Origin: Charina bottae
Taxonomy: Eukaryota; Chordata; Lepidosauria; Squamata; Charinaidae
Direction of reading: 5' to 3'
Length of the DNA stretch: 64,000 nucleotides
Assembly (NCBI GenBank): GCA_023362775.1
Contig: JALMGJ010000006.1
Location: 53,435,501-53,499,500 of the forward strand
Shown here piece by piece: positions 20,081-33,702 of the stretch (position 1 is the stretch's first letter; the number at the start of each line of letters is the position of its first letter). A program made the translations under genes and the position numbers. The notes below the pieces were generated by a model, which saw nothing but the letters and a program-made list of their open reading frames with translations, searched no databases and was not told the origin of the DNA.

Positions 20081-22151
20081 CGTGGTCAGATATCTTTTCA
20101 GCCCATGTAATTTTGTATCTTTCCCCCCATAATGCCAGTCTTATTTTTGTTTTTAAATCTGTGGATTAAAAAAAACTTCAAAAACTTATATTGTAATGAC
20201 TAATTTCTTCAGAATAATATTTATATGCAGGTTTAACATATTTAAATTGCCAGAAAAATCTCCTGAATCAAGTTCTGTGAACATTCCTAAGGTTACATAA
20301 AAAGAGTAGATGACATTTTATTTGTGTGTGCTTTGTGTTGCAGAATCTGTTTGGTTAGGATGGTGGTTCTTAGTGATGCCTCAGTTGAGCTAGGTTTGGC
20401 ATTGCATCTCGCACAGGGTCTCCTAACAAGGTTCTGTTTATTGAGCTTTTTAGAATTGTGAAGGCTGCTTTATTTTGATGGGCAGCACAAGAAAGGAATT
20501 TCCTCTCTACCTAACCTCCTTGTAATACCTCGCCTTTCTGTCGCACTACTTTCTTTCTGTCAGCGTGCTTTAACCTTTCTTTTCTCTCTCCCCAGCGAGG
20601 CTGCTTATATGCTCCAGTTGTCATTATAGATTCATCACGGCTTTATATCAATTATTGCTACTTCACTGTGTTGCTAATAATGGCTGAGTAACGTGACTTG
20701 TCACTGAAAGCAAAAACTACAGCCAAATTAGACATCATCTTTTGAGAATGGCAGCTCTGAGAAAGAAAGGTCTCCATAAAGGTCATGCTTTGATACAAAA
20801 TCAGAGGAGGAAGTTGCATGAGATGTCACTTCAGATGTCTGTGCCTGTGAATTTAGCCATTTATATTTTGTTGATTATTGCTTCTCACCGATCTGCTTGC
20901 TAGCTAGCAACAATGTGTAAATAAATGCTCAAAGGTAGCTGGATAGATAGAAAGAAGCTCATGACTGTGGAAAGCATTGTTGCTGCTACTAGATGCAGCA
21001 AGTGTGCAAGCTCTATGAGTAGGTCTGGAGAGGTTCAGTTTAGCATTTTTTGGTTGGTGTTTTTAATCACACCGAATGGGCTTATAATTGAGAAGCTAAT
21101 TGATTGAAAAAATGACACTGCTCAGAAAGGCACTGCTAGGTGCCTTTTCCCAGAAAAGGGATGGAAAATAGCATGATAATAATTCTTTTTAAAAATAAGC
21201 TGACACCTCTTATTGAGGTGTCATTGTCAAGGGAAGCTTAGAGTGCTTTCTCTTTGACTTGCAAAGTTAAATCCATGCTGTTCAAGGGCTTAGCATTATG
21301 CCTCTCCTTTTTCAGCCTAGATGATTGGAGAAAAAAGAATAACAGCTGTTCTTTTATGGAGCTAGGGATCTAGAGGTGAAATCTGCTTCTAAGGTCTACC
21401 CACTGGAGTCTTCAAAACAGCACCTGTTGTATCAAAAGCCTTGCTTCTTTTGAGGATCTTGTCTGCTTCTCTTCACTTAAAAGTGTAAAGCATGGATTCC
21501 AGTTAACATTTTTTTAACAGACATGTTTGTTATACAGATGTACTATTAGGAATCAGGGTTGCTGATCGGTGGCAGAAAAGAGAGAAATGAGATAAAAATA
21601 ATCCTCCTAATCAAACTCAGGACCTATCTAAGTCACTATCCTGTTTCCATGGTGGCAAACCAGGTGACTTTAGAGAGTGTATAAGCAGGTGATGAAGGCA
21701 GTAGCCCCTTACCATTGCATCTAATCTGGGAGTTAACACATAGTCATTCTTGATGTTACCACTGATAACTTTACCCTTTGTGCATTCAAGTTGAATCCCC
21801 TTGAAGACAATTTGTTGCCTACTATAACTTGTGAGAACTAATTCCCTACTTTAATTATATCTGGGGGGGCATAGGGGGGCACAGTGAATTTCAGAGTGAG
21901 CAAGCACTCATCCTAAACTTACGTTGTCTGAAATAGATACTACTGATGAAAATGATGTTAGGCAGCATAGCAGATTGCTCTTTATACAGTAAATAGAATT
22001 GAAATTACAGCAAAGAAAAAGCTCCCAAACAAGTTTGTTTCCGGACAAATCTGTTATTCAAACATTTTATGTACAAGTTAGGCATGAATAGATTTTTTTA
22101 AAAATACATTTGATTATTTTTGAGCTAGTTCAGACATTTCAGAAATTTTGC

Positions 22152-22431
22152 TTCCACACCATTTAGCATCCCCGCAGTCACGTGATCACCATTTGCGACC
22201 TTCCCTGCCGGCTTCCGACAAGCAAGTCAATGGGGAAGCTGGCAGGAGGTTGCAGATGGCGATCACATGATGTGCCTAACGACCACACAGGATTCACCTA
22301 ATGATGGCAACTGGGACCGCTGGAACTGCCGTTGTAAGTTGGCATGGTCTCGTGACGTTGCACTTTACAACCGTGTCACTTAGTGATGGAATTCCTGGTC
22401 CCAATTACCATTGTTAACCGAGGACTACCTG
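22152..22431 (-). mobile_element. Truncated mariner-like MITE (GTAGTCCTCG family)
   Basis: The right end is GAGGACTACCTG followed by TA (22432-22433). The reverse complement reads CAGGTAGTCCTCGGTTAACA, then ATTGGGACCAGGAATTCC and a diffuse series of CTAAGTGACACGG words. The same terminus bounds the element at 60582-61824. The left end is missing. Confidence 0.65.
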
Positions 22432-24655
22432 TATTCTAAGTTCTTTGTGAGCATCAGTTAATTGGGCTTGATCTTAGCTTCCTTTGCTTTTGTCTGTATT
22501 TCTCTTAAGCTACCATCTACTTTTTCTGGACTGCTTTTCTGGTTATGCAGCCTCAGTCCTGAATCATTCTCAGTACTAATTTTCCAGTTATTGTGCCCCT
22601 TGTGAGTGATTGGAGATACTGACAATTGAAAATGCAGTAGAAGTAGTAGTGCAAAGCACCTGCTCTACACTAATCAGCACATCAACACTTTCTGATCTCT
22701 TTCCCAAATATTTGAAATGTCCTGAATCCAAATCTGCTTCAATGACTAGGATGTTTTTCTTCTACCTTAACTCTTAACCATAGTTTGTGAAATTAGTCAC
22801 AGGACAGTAGGTTGAGCTACTGAGCCTTGCAAAGAGAAAACTCTACCATTGCCTCTAGGAAAGCTTCTAAATTAGAGAACATATCTATTCCTGCATATGG
22901 TATGCATTTTGTGTGATTTGGTCTTATCTGCATAATTTTTAACATAAAAAGCACTAATCATATTTCTTGCTTTTTGGTATTTCACAGAAATACAGACCAT
23001 ATGTTCTGTTCCAGTGTTTGCATAAATAGTTGAACTGTTTGCCTTTAATCATAAGCATTTTGCTCTCACAGGCAAAGAGAAATAAACTGTTCACTTTCTT
23101 CCTTGAAAGAGGACTTTTGTGTTCCATGCTGAGTCTGAGTTCAATTCTTGGCTCAACCATCATTTTCTTTATGACTTTGGTAAGGCTTTTTCCTCTTTAA
23201 ATTAAGTGTGGAATAAATTAAGACAGGATAATAGCAGATAACATGGCATGAAAATATAAATCCTGTATAGTTATCTGGCAATAAATTCCATTAAATCCCA
23301 AAGTAGGATATTAGTATATATCTTGCCTATAGCTACCCAAATCCTTTTCATCTAAGTAGCCAACAAGGTTGAAACCCATATGTCTACCAAATTTACCTCT
23401 ATAGAGACTGTAATTCTCAAGGGATATATGTTTAGCAAGTCGGAATTATGTTAAATTCTGTCCTGATTTAGCACTATGCTTTAATTTATTATGTAGCATT
23501 ATTGTGCATATTGATTGCATGCCAAGCCAACAGGTTGCAGATCAAGAAATGTAATCCACATCCCCATGAGTAGCTATAACTCACAATCATGCAGAGATTA
23601 CCCAGCCCTCCTCCAGCCGATTGATTATGTGCCATCAAGTAGTCATGGAGAGTTTCCCAGTTGAAACTGTGCTTGAGTCTGTCCATGTGTTGTGAGGTTA
23701 TTAATTAACATTAACAGTAGTATTAATCCATATTATTTTGTAACACTACCTCGTCACATTGTGGAGCGAACCAGTACCATGTTGTGATCTGCTTGGAGCA
23801 CTGGATTTTCTTTTTTAGGTCTTTCCTTTTTCCTTAAATTGCTACCAGTATCATCATGAGTTTGAGAACTCTATAATTTATCTTTTTCAGCACTGAATAT
23901 TTGCATTTTAATATGTAAACTTAAAAGGGGAACTTATGTTTTATCTTTCCTTTTTTTAAAAAGATGATGTTTCATTTTTTTTATCTCTGGTGAGTTTGGT
24001 CAGTCTTCTGAGGAGGGAAGGAAGATCTGAATGGTTTAGTCACATTCCTGTGTACTACAAGGCCAAGAGATTATACTATTAACATTATTTCACTTTTTGT
24101 ATTTTTACCTTTCAATTGCCAGAAAGGCAGCACGTATTATTAGAACCCCATCTTTCATCTATACTACGGTCAGGGGGTGAATGCCAGGCGAAGCACCCTC
24201 TTGAAGACAGGTGCTGGCAGCAGAAACTACAAAGTCGCTACCAAACAAACAAGTGGCATATCCAGGGTATAAAGACTCAGATACGGTATCCCTGGTGTTA
24301 CAGCTGGACATCAGCACTAGAATAAGCATCTAAAAAATAGTGCAGCACAGCTGATTTGCTGAATTGCTACCATGAAACCAAAATTCCTTTAAAAGGTACA
24401 GGACGAGATAACCTTTGGTGACTGTAGACAAACACTAATTGATTGGGCCACATCCATGCTCATCTTTAGACAAGGAAGGGCAAAGTATAACTGGTTATTG
24501 GATTCATGTGAGTACTGTAGATTTGAACAAATCTAGATATGCTGGTTAGAGTTCTGTTTTAGTTACCATACATCATTGAAACTGCCCTCTCAAGCCCTGC
24601 TTTTTTTTCATTGTGAGATCAGAAGAGTTGGGTGATGGCAAACTTGATGGTTCAC

Positions 24656-24965
24656 AAAATTTATTTATTTATTTTTCAAATTTTGTCACCGCCCATCTCC
24701 CTCAAAAACTAAATACAGATTAAAATACAATAAAAACAATACCTCTTAAATATAAATATAGATATAAAATATAAAATCCAGGATGACGATATTAAAAGCT
24801 CTTAATTTAAATTTATAAATACACGGGGGCCTCTTTAGGGTGCTAACCACCCCCAGGGTTGGTTCCCCCTCCTCCCGCCCCAAGCGAGATGGCAGAGCCA
24901 GGTCTTTACCCCTTTCCGGAAGGCCAGGAGAGGGGGGGCCTTCCTAACATCTGGGGGAAGAAAAT
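24656..24965 (-). mobile_element. L2-clade LINE 3' end fragment
   Basis: On the - strand this is the C-terminal segment (a frame with FRKG.KTWLCHLAW-type remnants), the 3' UTR and an (AAAT)n tail at about 24659-24676. Confidence 0.7.
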
Positions 24966-25112
24966 CTACAGATGACTTATCTTTCTGCATAATTTCTTTA
25001 ATTGGCTTTCATTCATCATATTTATTATAATGTTAGAATAGAGCTCAGCATATTTATTTCTTACAAATCTTCAATTTCAGTGCTTCAATTTCATTGATTA
25101 TATACAGTAGAC

Positions 25113-25199
25113 CAGTGTTTCTCAGCCAGCATGGCTGGCTGGGGAATCCCAGGAGTTGAAGTCCACACATCTGAAAGTTACTAAGGTTGAGAAACACTG
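25113..25199. mobile_element. Short hAT MITE family B copy
   Basis: CAGTGTTTCTCAG to GTTGAGAAACACTG, 87 bp, with the same interior as 17437-17566 but lacking part of the left half. Flanking octamers (CAGTAGAC and ATATAGGC) match poorly, so the TSD is decayed or one end was lost. Confidence 0.7.
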
Positions 25200-25376
25200 A
25201 TATAGGCTGAGGGGGACAGCCTTCAGCCTTATGGCCAATATAGCCTTCTGCTTAATTTCAAAATTTCATACCTCCAGTAAGAGTGATTTTTCATTTTCTA
25301 AGCAGCTGAGTGGTAAGGAATAAGAACATGAATAGCAAAGAAGGGGTGTGTTTGTGTAAGAGAAACAAGGGGTATA

Positions 25377-25435
25377 TGATCTACCTTGAGTTATTTATAA
25401 AAATAATAAAGGGATAGAAAATTAAATAAATAAAT
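25377..25435 (+). mobile_element. CORE-SINE 3' tail fragment
   Basis: Matches the tail of the MIR-like SINEs: CTTGAGTTATTTATAAAAAT, then a decayed hairpin and (AAAT)n. Confidence 0.55.
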
Positions 25436-26946
25436 ACCTCTCTCGGCTCTGTCCTTGTCCAACATCACTTTTGCCATCCCTCAAATGAAGTCTCTGATAG
25501 ATTACTCCTAAAGGAATGCAGTATGTTTCTCCATCTCTGGTATAAATGGAGTCATTTAGCTGAGGTTATGTAGCTTTGACCGTGTGTTTAATAATCATTA
25601 GGTATAGATGTTTAAAAAATAAAAACAATATGAGGGCTGATTATTAACTGAAATACAAAGCTTCATTACCAGTAGTCCTGAATACATTATTACATAGATA
25701 TTGTTATCTTGCACATTTAAATAATAAAATGAAATATTGGCAAAATCCATCCCGAAAACTAATATATAGATCAAATTGCTATAAAGCAGGATGACACGCA
25801 TCTGTTCATGTCATGTAACAGAATAATTATTTTCCCTGGATTGCATTAAATCATGTTGCATAATTTTCCCAAAACTCATATCTAGTGCTTCCATTATAAC
25901 AATTCACTGATGTGTAATATGTAGTGATCACTAATTATTGATTTCTACTTTCATATACACAACAATATCCTAGATGACACCAATTCATACCTTCTGACAT
26001 ATATTTTAACCACTTCATTTCTAATTAAACCTATACCTTCACTTTTCTGTATGTATTCATCTGTTCCACTACAGAAAGCTAGACTAGTCTCATTCAGATC
26101 TATCACATCCTTCCATTTCTCATAGCTTCACAGACACATATCTGTTTTTTGCTCATTTCATTGCATTTCATTTGTTGATTCATAATGTACTATTCACTCC
26201 TCTTACATTTCAGTCACTATCTTCCATATACTCTGGTTGTTACCAAAGGTTACTAGCTTCTAAAAAAAAATTAAAACAATGAACACGGATTGATTGAGAA
26301 ATTTGTCCAGGATAAGAAATTATGCATCATTATTTATAATACATTAATGAAGTATACCAGGTGATCAAGCTCAGGCCTTTTGTTCCTTTTAAGAATGTTC
26401 TTTCATAGCTTATTTAGTTTTCATGGATTCATTTTTGCTCATCTCATTTATTCTTGCATAACTACCAGTGCCAAATCTTTTGTCATAAAGCAGAATTATG
26501 CTGCTGGCAATTCACTAAGGAGATGGGAGCAGAATTTCAAGGCATTTAATGGAAAGCTGCAAGAATTAACAAATTATATGGGGTTATGTAAATTGACTAC
26601 AGAAAGTAGCACATACACTTAAAGTTGAACTTCGGATTTCTTTTCCTAAACTGTAAATCCCACTGCATAACTCAGTATAAAAAGGTGAATCTTACACCTG
26701 GATTTGATATAGCCTTTAAAAAATAAAACTTCACAATCTTAGCCCAGTCATTTCTGTTTACACATATGAATGATGTCGAATTATCATTTGGGCACTTTAC
26801 TGATCAACTGCAATATATATTACTCTGTAAAGAAAAGTGCATTGACAGTTTTCATGGTTTTTCCAGCCTAAACATGTGCTTGCTTGGACTGATTGCAGCT
26901 TATCTGGGAAGTCTCACTGAAATTAATGGGCTTTGATTCTCTATAG

Positions 26947-27107
26947 CATAGCTTTCCAAACTGTGTGTCGTGACACTTTAGTGTGTCGCAACACACAGTT
27001 TGGTGTGCCGCAACACAACCCGGCAGCGGCGCTTCTGTGTTTTAGCGGAGGCCGCTGCCGCCGCCACCATTGGTGTATTGCCAACGGCGGCACTTTGGAA
27101 AGCACTG
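26947..27107. mobile_element. hAT MITE family A variant, 161 bp
   Basis: Ends CATAGCTTTCCAAACTGTG and CTTTGGAAAGCACTG. A perfect TSD CTCTATAG lies at 26939-26946 and 27108-27115. The interior is CpG-rich with GTGTCGCAACACAC words and a (GCC)n stretch. Confidence 0.88.
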
Positions 27108-27699
27108 CTCTATAGACACGCATACAATTGCACTGCATGACATATTCTGCCAACTGAACAACACAATGTATTTCACAATAATCGTACATAAAATAAGCTG
27201 CAAGTGTGCATCATAAATCTCATTCATATATACCTACACACGTGCACACACCCTTATCCTTAGAGTGACATATAACTTGATGACAAAATAGTAAAATATC
27301 AAAATACTGAGACCTAAAAAGGAACAAAAAGGGACCAAAGTTGCTGTACAAAGCAGAACAGAGCTTTCTGATTTCCAGATTTCACTAATTCTGATGCATC
27401 CTGAATTTCTGGCTCCCCACCCATAGAGCCTGACTTCAAAATACTGTACTTCAGACAAAACCAGGACACCTTCAGTTTTCCTGAGAAGTATGCCTCTCTG
27501 CACATGCATACATAGTTGCTTCATTTCACTGAGGGTATTGGTAGAAGTGTTTCTGTGCATGCACATCTGCACAAGCTGGACAGCTTTCAAAACAGCCATG
27601 TGAGCCTTCAGAAGGATGCTACTACTACAATGGTTTTGAGAAAGGGTGCTTTGCTCATACCAACAGGCTTTGTATAAAATCTGTTCTGGAATAATTTGC

Positions 27700-28850
27700 A
27701 AAGCTGTATTGAGTAATCACATTGCAAATGTTCGATGGATAATGGAAAAATGTGAATATCAAAATAATATTTATATGTGCTTCATCGACTACATGAAAGC
27801 TTTTGATTGTGTTGACCATGACAATCTATGGAGAACCCTACCAGACCTTGGGGTGCCACTACATTTAGTGAGGCTGATGAAATCACTGTATGTAAATCAG
27901 GAAAGCACTCTACGAACTCAATATGGTGACACTGATTGGTTCAAGATCGAGAAAGGTGTGCGACAAGGTTGCATTCTGTCACCTTTCTTATTCAACTTGT
28001 ACGCTGAAGTGATCATCAGGAAACTGGAGCTAGACGAATCAGAAATTGGGGCAAAAATTGGCGGAAGAAACATCAATAACCTTAGATACGCGGATGATAC
28101 AACCCTCATCTCAGAAACCCAGGAAGGCCTAAAGCACCTAATCATGTGACTCAAAGAAGAAAGCGAGAAGTTTGGCCTCTTTCTGGATACCAAAAAGACC
28201 AAACTTATGACAACTGCAAAGAATGGAAACATCAAAATAGTAATTGATGGAGATGAGGTGGAATGCATGGAAGAATTCACCTTTTTAGGATCAGTGGTCA
28301 ATCAAAATGGCGAATGTAGCCAAGAAATTAAATGCTGAATCATGTTGGGTCATACAGCAATGATGAGTATGAATCAAATTTGGAAAAGCAAGGATGTCAG
28401 CTTGACAATTAAGTGTAGACTAGTCCACACTATCGTGTTCTCCATAACTACTTATGGCTGTGAAAGTTGGACGATGAAAAAGTTGGATAGAAGGAAAATT
28501 GATTCTTTTGAACTATGGTGTTGCAGGAGGCTCTTGAGAATCCCTTGGACTGCAAAGATAACGAATAAAGAAGTGTTGAAGCGCATAAAACCGGACATGT
28601 CACTGGAAAGAAAAATAACAAAACTTAGACTTAGTTACTTCGGTCATGTCTTCTCAACATTGTTGGAGAAAGACGTTATGCTTGGAACAGTCAGTGGCAA
28701 AAGATGACAAGGAAACGCGCTGGTTGGATGTAATCAAAGCAGACACAGGCCAAAATTTAAAGCAACTGAAAGAAGCTGTACAAGATCGGAAATCATGGAG
28801 AGAGCTGGCTTATGGAATCGCCAAGGGTCAGATACGACTGAATGGATAAT
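27700..28850 (+). mobile_element. Decayed RTE-clade LINE (RT to C-terminus)
   Basis: + strand blocks: NHIANVRWIMEKC, CFIDYMKAFDCVDHDNLW, GVRQGCILSPFLFNLYAE, LRYADDTTL, FTFLGSVV, YGCESWTMKKLDRRKIDSFE and YFGHV. These are the RTE reverse transcriptase and its C-terminal region. Stops near 28149 and 28338 and a frameshift near 28706 disable it. It is more diverged from BovB than the two other RTE copies. Confidence 0.8.
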
Positions 28851-30896
28851 TCAGTTTGATTGTGTAATACTGTATAAGGAACAAGGTTGCTTCGTGTATT
28901 TTGGAGTTTCCTTGAACAGGCAACTAAAAAAGAAGCCCCATGTTTTACCATTGGGGGGGGGCATGTAAAAACAAGCCCCCTCCCCTTTGATAGGCTTTCA
29001 GATAAGAGTTTCAGAACTGGGTATTTTGAAGCCCTTTAAACCATAGTGATCTACAGCACTATGAAGTACGTATTCACTGTGTCTCAAAGTAGATTGTCTA
29101 TTATATCTGAATGCTGCTTCAGTTTGTAGAAAATTATCTAGAAATTCCTATTAGTGCATGGGGATATTATTTAAATTACTGTATTAACTAACTAGGAGTG
29201 AATGAGACAAAATAGTATGTAAAACAGGAATGTACATCTTCTGTCACCTCAATATGAGCCCTATATGAAAGGTTGTGCTCCAAAGTGAGTGGACCCAGGG
29301 CCCAAAGTTGGCCCAATTGTGGAGATGTTATAAATACAGAAACTTAAGACACCAATTTTGCTCCTTAAAATCTACTCATTACCTCCAAAATGTTAAAAAA
29401 GCCATTTTTGAGGCCTGAAAAAGGAGTTCTGGCAGGCTGTCCATTTTGTATCCCTCATGTGTAAACCAAAGATTTTGCAATAGCTTTGACATTTTAATCT
29501 CCAGTTGTACACAAACTAATCAAGCATCTGGTTTTTCTGGAAATATTCACTTCAGTCTGAAAGGAAATAAATCTTATTCAAATTAACCAGCTTTAAATTC
29601 AAAGAAAGTATCTGAGAGATTACACCATTTGTTTAGGTGGGTGGAAGTAATGTTTCCTCATCAAAAGTTTTTTTGGGGAAATCTGCCAAGATCATCTTGT
29701 AATCATTATTATGATGCTTAATGAGTTCAGAGTACAGTTCTAAGCATAATTATTTTTAAGCTAAAATATGAAACTAATGAGCTGAATGTTTCTTATTTTA
29801 GGATACTGAAACCTCTTAATATTACTAGTTATTAATATTATTGGAAATGACTGCCATTCATCGGTTGTGAGTTACTGTCAGAAAATATGGACTTTTGGGG
29901 TTTAACATTGCACTTAAAATGTAAATGAATATAGTCAATTCAAAAGTTTTAGAAAATAATTTGATACAATGTAGACATTTGAGTTTAGATACATATTGGA
30001 ATGCATAAATAGGAGAGAAGGGCACCCTTATGCATCTTTTGCAAGTGTGCCCTGATGCATCTTATGTTGCACTATGTGTATGCAGGATAGTGCACAGATA
30101 CATCTATAGTTCAGGGAGACAGTTTCCCCATTTGTAATAAATATCATGATTTGTATGCAAGATGTTTTGCAATCTTTTGTTTTTAATACTGTATAGGATT
30201 CTGTATGTTTTCATGTGCACAAGAATTGTGCTGCATTAGGTTTTTTATCATTCACATGGGATGTGTATTGGGGTAGGCATCAATGACTGTCAGTAGCAAG
30301 ATATTTTGGAAGCTCTGGTTTAAACTATCGGGGGAATCAAGTTACCTATGCCTTAGTCAGTAGAGCAAGTTACTTAAAATAAGTTGTTTTCAAGAAGTAC
30401 TTCTTGCTTTATGAAGTCACATCTTTAACAAAATGAAAGACACCCATCCACACCAAGCAAGAATCAGATTATCACTTTCTAAAAATAGCCAGCTTTGTCT
30501 TTAAGAAGAAAAAAAAACAAAAGAACATTTGAAATGGTGCAGCATAACTAATTCCTGTTACAGTTGCTAATATATTTGCAATATACATTTTTGTGAATGT
30601 TGAGCAAAACAAAATTATGGAGTTTCTAACTTTCCTAGAGAAAGAAATACTGTATGTAATACAGTTATATTCTGAACAAGACCTCATTGTAGATATAATA
30701 GTTAGGAACACTGGTAGTACTCTTAATTGAGTATCAGGAAATAGTTAGAAAAATACACTACATTGTAATATTTTGATTAGTAATGGTGTATCTTGCCATT
30801 TGACTAAGTGAAACAGTGAATAGTAAATAATAGCAATGCAAATTAAACAACTGATTCTTCCTTTTCCAGAGCATGTCCTTTGTTTACTGTCTACAT

Positions 30897-31186
30897 CAGA
30901 GCTTTCCAAACTTTTCATGTTGGTGACACACTTTTTAGACATGCATCATTTCGCGACACACTCTTACAGCAGGGCATCATTTCGCGACACACTCTTACAG
31001 CAGGGCACAAGGCAGGCACTAGGACCTGCGCAGAATCACGGCAGGTTTGGAGGCAGCAAGGCACAAGGCAGGCACTAGGACCTGCGCAGAATCCTGGCAG
31101 GGCTCGGAGGCGGCAGCAGCCGTGACACACCCAGACACTGCAGCCGACACACTAACGTGTCCCGACACACAGTTTGGAAAGCTCTG
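30897..31186 (+). mobile_element. hAT MITE family A, 290 bp, internally duplicated
   Basis: CAGAGCTTTCC...GGAAAGCTCTG, with flanking GTCTACAT (30889-30896) and GTCTTCAT (31187-31194), a 7/8 TSD match. Relative to the 207-bp copy it carries a duplicated GCATCATTTCGCGACACAC unit and a second duplication of the GGCACAAGGCAGGCACTAGG segment. Confidence 0.88.
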
Positions 31187-32270
31187 GTCTTCATGGTTTA
31201 AATGACTACTCCCTCCTTGAAGCTATGAATAGGTGGTGTAGAAAGGAGGTGCAGCAGTTATTGGCTATTGAATAGTCTAGGACCCATCGGTTCAAAGCAA
31301 TTCCCATGCTGTTTTGATACCCACGATAACATTACAGTGATATCAGTTAGAGGTTCTTTCTTTTAAGTTAAGCATAGGGTAGGGATTACAAAATGAACAA
31401 AGTAAAAAGCGAAAAAGAATGTCTCTTTCTTTCCAATCTGAATAGGATGGTCCTGATTTGGATCTTTCAATCTTACAGTAAGGTATAAAAATAGAAGAAT
31501 CAGTTATGTCTACAGACAAGTACTGTTTATCCAGTTATCCTCAATTATGCTTGAAAGAAAATATAGATAGTATATTGAAAGTATCCTGCCCAATGCCCTG
31601 CTTGTGTTACGGGATGGATGGGTTCCTCTAATGCCAAATGGGGCATCTCAATACAGATCAGACAACACAAAATGATTACCATGCGTGTCAATATTAAGAA
31701 CATTTTAATTGATATGGAATCCTTGCCATTGGTACATGCATGTTATGTAGCTAGAGATTCGTTGTATAGAATGCCTTGTAGATGTGCCAGTGCATGTTCA
31801 GGATTGGAAGAAAATACTTCCAAATATAATGTATAATATTTATAGATTTATGATTCTTTGTTAATGGACTTCATTTTTTAAAATTTCTCTTTAAAATAGT
31901 CTTTGAAAAATATAAACAAGGTAGAATGCATGAAGCATAAAAATTGAGGGAATATACAGTACTTATGTGTTGTGGTGTGAAAATGCTAATTGGAAGCTAA
32001 CACTTGCCTTCAGAGCAAATAACTTCTAAATACTTTTCCATATTCACATTGTGCTAGAACTTTTGGGAAATTAGTGGCTAAATTGTGACAGCTGTTGTAT
32101 AGTCTGCATGAATTGATGCATAAGCATAAGAAAAACTAATTTGTATTAGTCGGTGTAGTTTACCTGGTGCTTATACATGAGGCATACAAAGAAATTTGTG
32201 GCTGGAAGAAAAAGATGTTTTGTGGGACTACAGTGACTTTATCACAATTAGCATCATCCTAATTCTCCAA

Positions 32271-32607
32271 TTAGGGGGCATGGTGGCTCAGCGGGTAAGA
32301 CGCCAGGCCTGTCGATTGGAAGATTGCAAGTTCGGAGGTTTGAATCCCTAGCCCCGCATGATGGAGTGAGCTCCCGCAGTAGCCCCAGCTCTTGCCAACC
32401 TAGCAATTTGAAAGCATGCAAATGCGAGTAGATGAATAGGTACCACTTTGGTGGGTAGGTAACAGCGTTCCACGTGCATCATGCCAGCCACATGACTGCG
32501 GAAGCGTCTTCGGACAACGCTGGCTCTTTGGCTAACAAATGGAGATGAGCACCGGCCCCTAGAGTCGGACACAACTGCACAAATGTCCGGGGGGAACCTT
32601 TACCTTT
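32271..32607 (+). mobile_element. Sauria-type tRNA SINE
   Basis: tRNA-like head GGTGGCTCAGCGGGTAAGAC, B-box-like GGAGGTTTGAATCCC, body GCAAATGCGAGTAGATGAA, end CCTTTACCTTT. TSD AATTCTCCAA at 32261-32270 and 32608-32617. Sauria SINEs have an (ACCTTT)n tail and use the BovB machinery. Confidence 0.88.
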
Positions 32608-33039
32608 AATTCTCCAACAGGGAACAGTTCTGGGGCTGATTTAATTGGTGTGTGTATACTCAGCAAAACCATAGCAATTGTGTGGCATGTGTGACTGTAG
32701 TCTTGAAAAATGAATTTGAATTCTCTGCAAGATCAGCAAAAATTCTCTGCAAGTTCGGTTGATCCTGGTATATGTATGATTACAGGAAATATGGCAATTT
32801 TTGTGAGCAAAATTATCCCAATTCTCTGAAGAGTACTCTGGATCTTGTTAAGGTTGTCTTTTTGGATAAGTTAGGGACCTGCTTCTTTTCTGGCTTAAGT
32901 TAACTGTTACCCTTCTCACAACAATCCATTCAGTTCTCTCTATCAAATCAGACTCTTATTTTCAGAACACTTTCACCTTTCCAGCACTTTCTTTGCTGAC
33001 TTTCTCATCTCTCTGATTTAATTTGTGCTAGAATCCCAT

Positions 33040-33702
33040 CTGCGCTGTATATGGGGCTGCCCTGAAGAGCGTTTGGAAGCTTCTGCTGCTCCAGAATACA
33101 GCAGCACCATGGATAGTATTAGGTACTCCATAGTATGGCCACGTAACATTACTGCTTTATGAGCTGCACTGGTTCCCCATAGGCTTCCAGGTGCAATTCA
33201 AGGTGCTGATTGTCACCTTTAAAGCTCTCCATGGCGTGAGGCCAGGTTACTTATGGGTGTCCTCTCATCAATGGTTTCTATCTATCTCACCAGATTGGGC
33301 AGAGTGGGCATGCTCCAGATCCCATTGATGAACTAATGTTGTTTGGGTGGTCCTTGGAATTGTGTCTCTTCTCTGTCATGGCTTGTATCTTGTGGAACAG
33401 CCTCCCCCCTGAGATGCAGATGACTCCAATCTTGCTAATCTTCCAGAACATGGTGAGGACTTGGCTATTCCCAGGGCACTGGGGCCAGGGTGCTAATGGA
33501 ACTCTGATGTGCGTGCAGGTGTATCTGTTGTTAGTGAGATTTTTTTTAAGAGCCACGATTTGCTGCTGCTTATATTATGGATTGTGGTTTTGTTCTGTTT
33601 TTATCTGTTCACCACCCAGAGTGCCTTTGTTAGGTAGGTGGCCATAGAAATATGTTATTTACAAACAAACAAACAAATAAATAAATAAATAAATAAATAA
33701 AT
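33040..33702 (+). mobile_element. L2-clade LINE 3' fragment with (AAAC)n(AAAT)n tail
   Basis: + frames recover GLPLKS.WKLLLLQN, LLYELHWFPIGFQVQFKVLI and TFKALHGVRPGYL, interrupted by stops. Then come decayed LWN/LPP blocks, a 3' UTR and a tetranucleotide tail at about 33660-33702. Confidence 0.75.

Noticed and set aside
32281..32350. tRNA gene (A-box and B-box-like words)
   Set aside because: Part of a Sauria SINE with TSD and (ACCTTT)n tail; the cloverleaf is decayed. The same applies to the heads at 16.9, 39.9, 43.5 and 45.4 kb.
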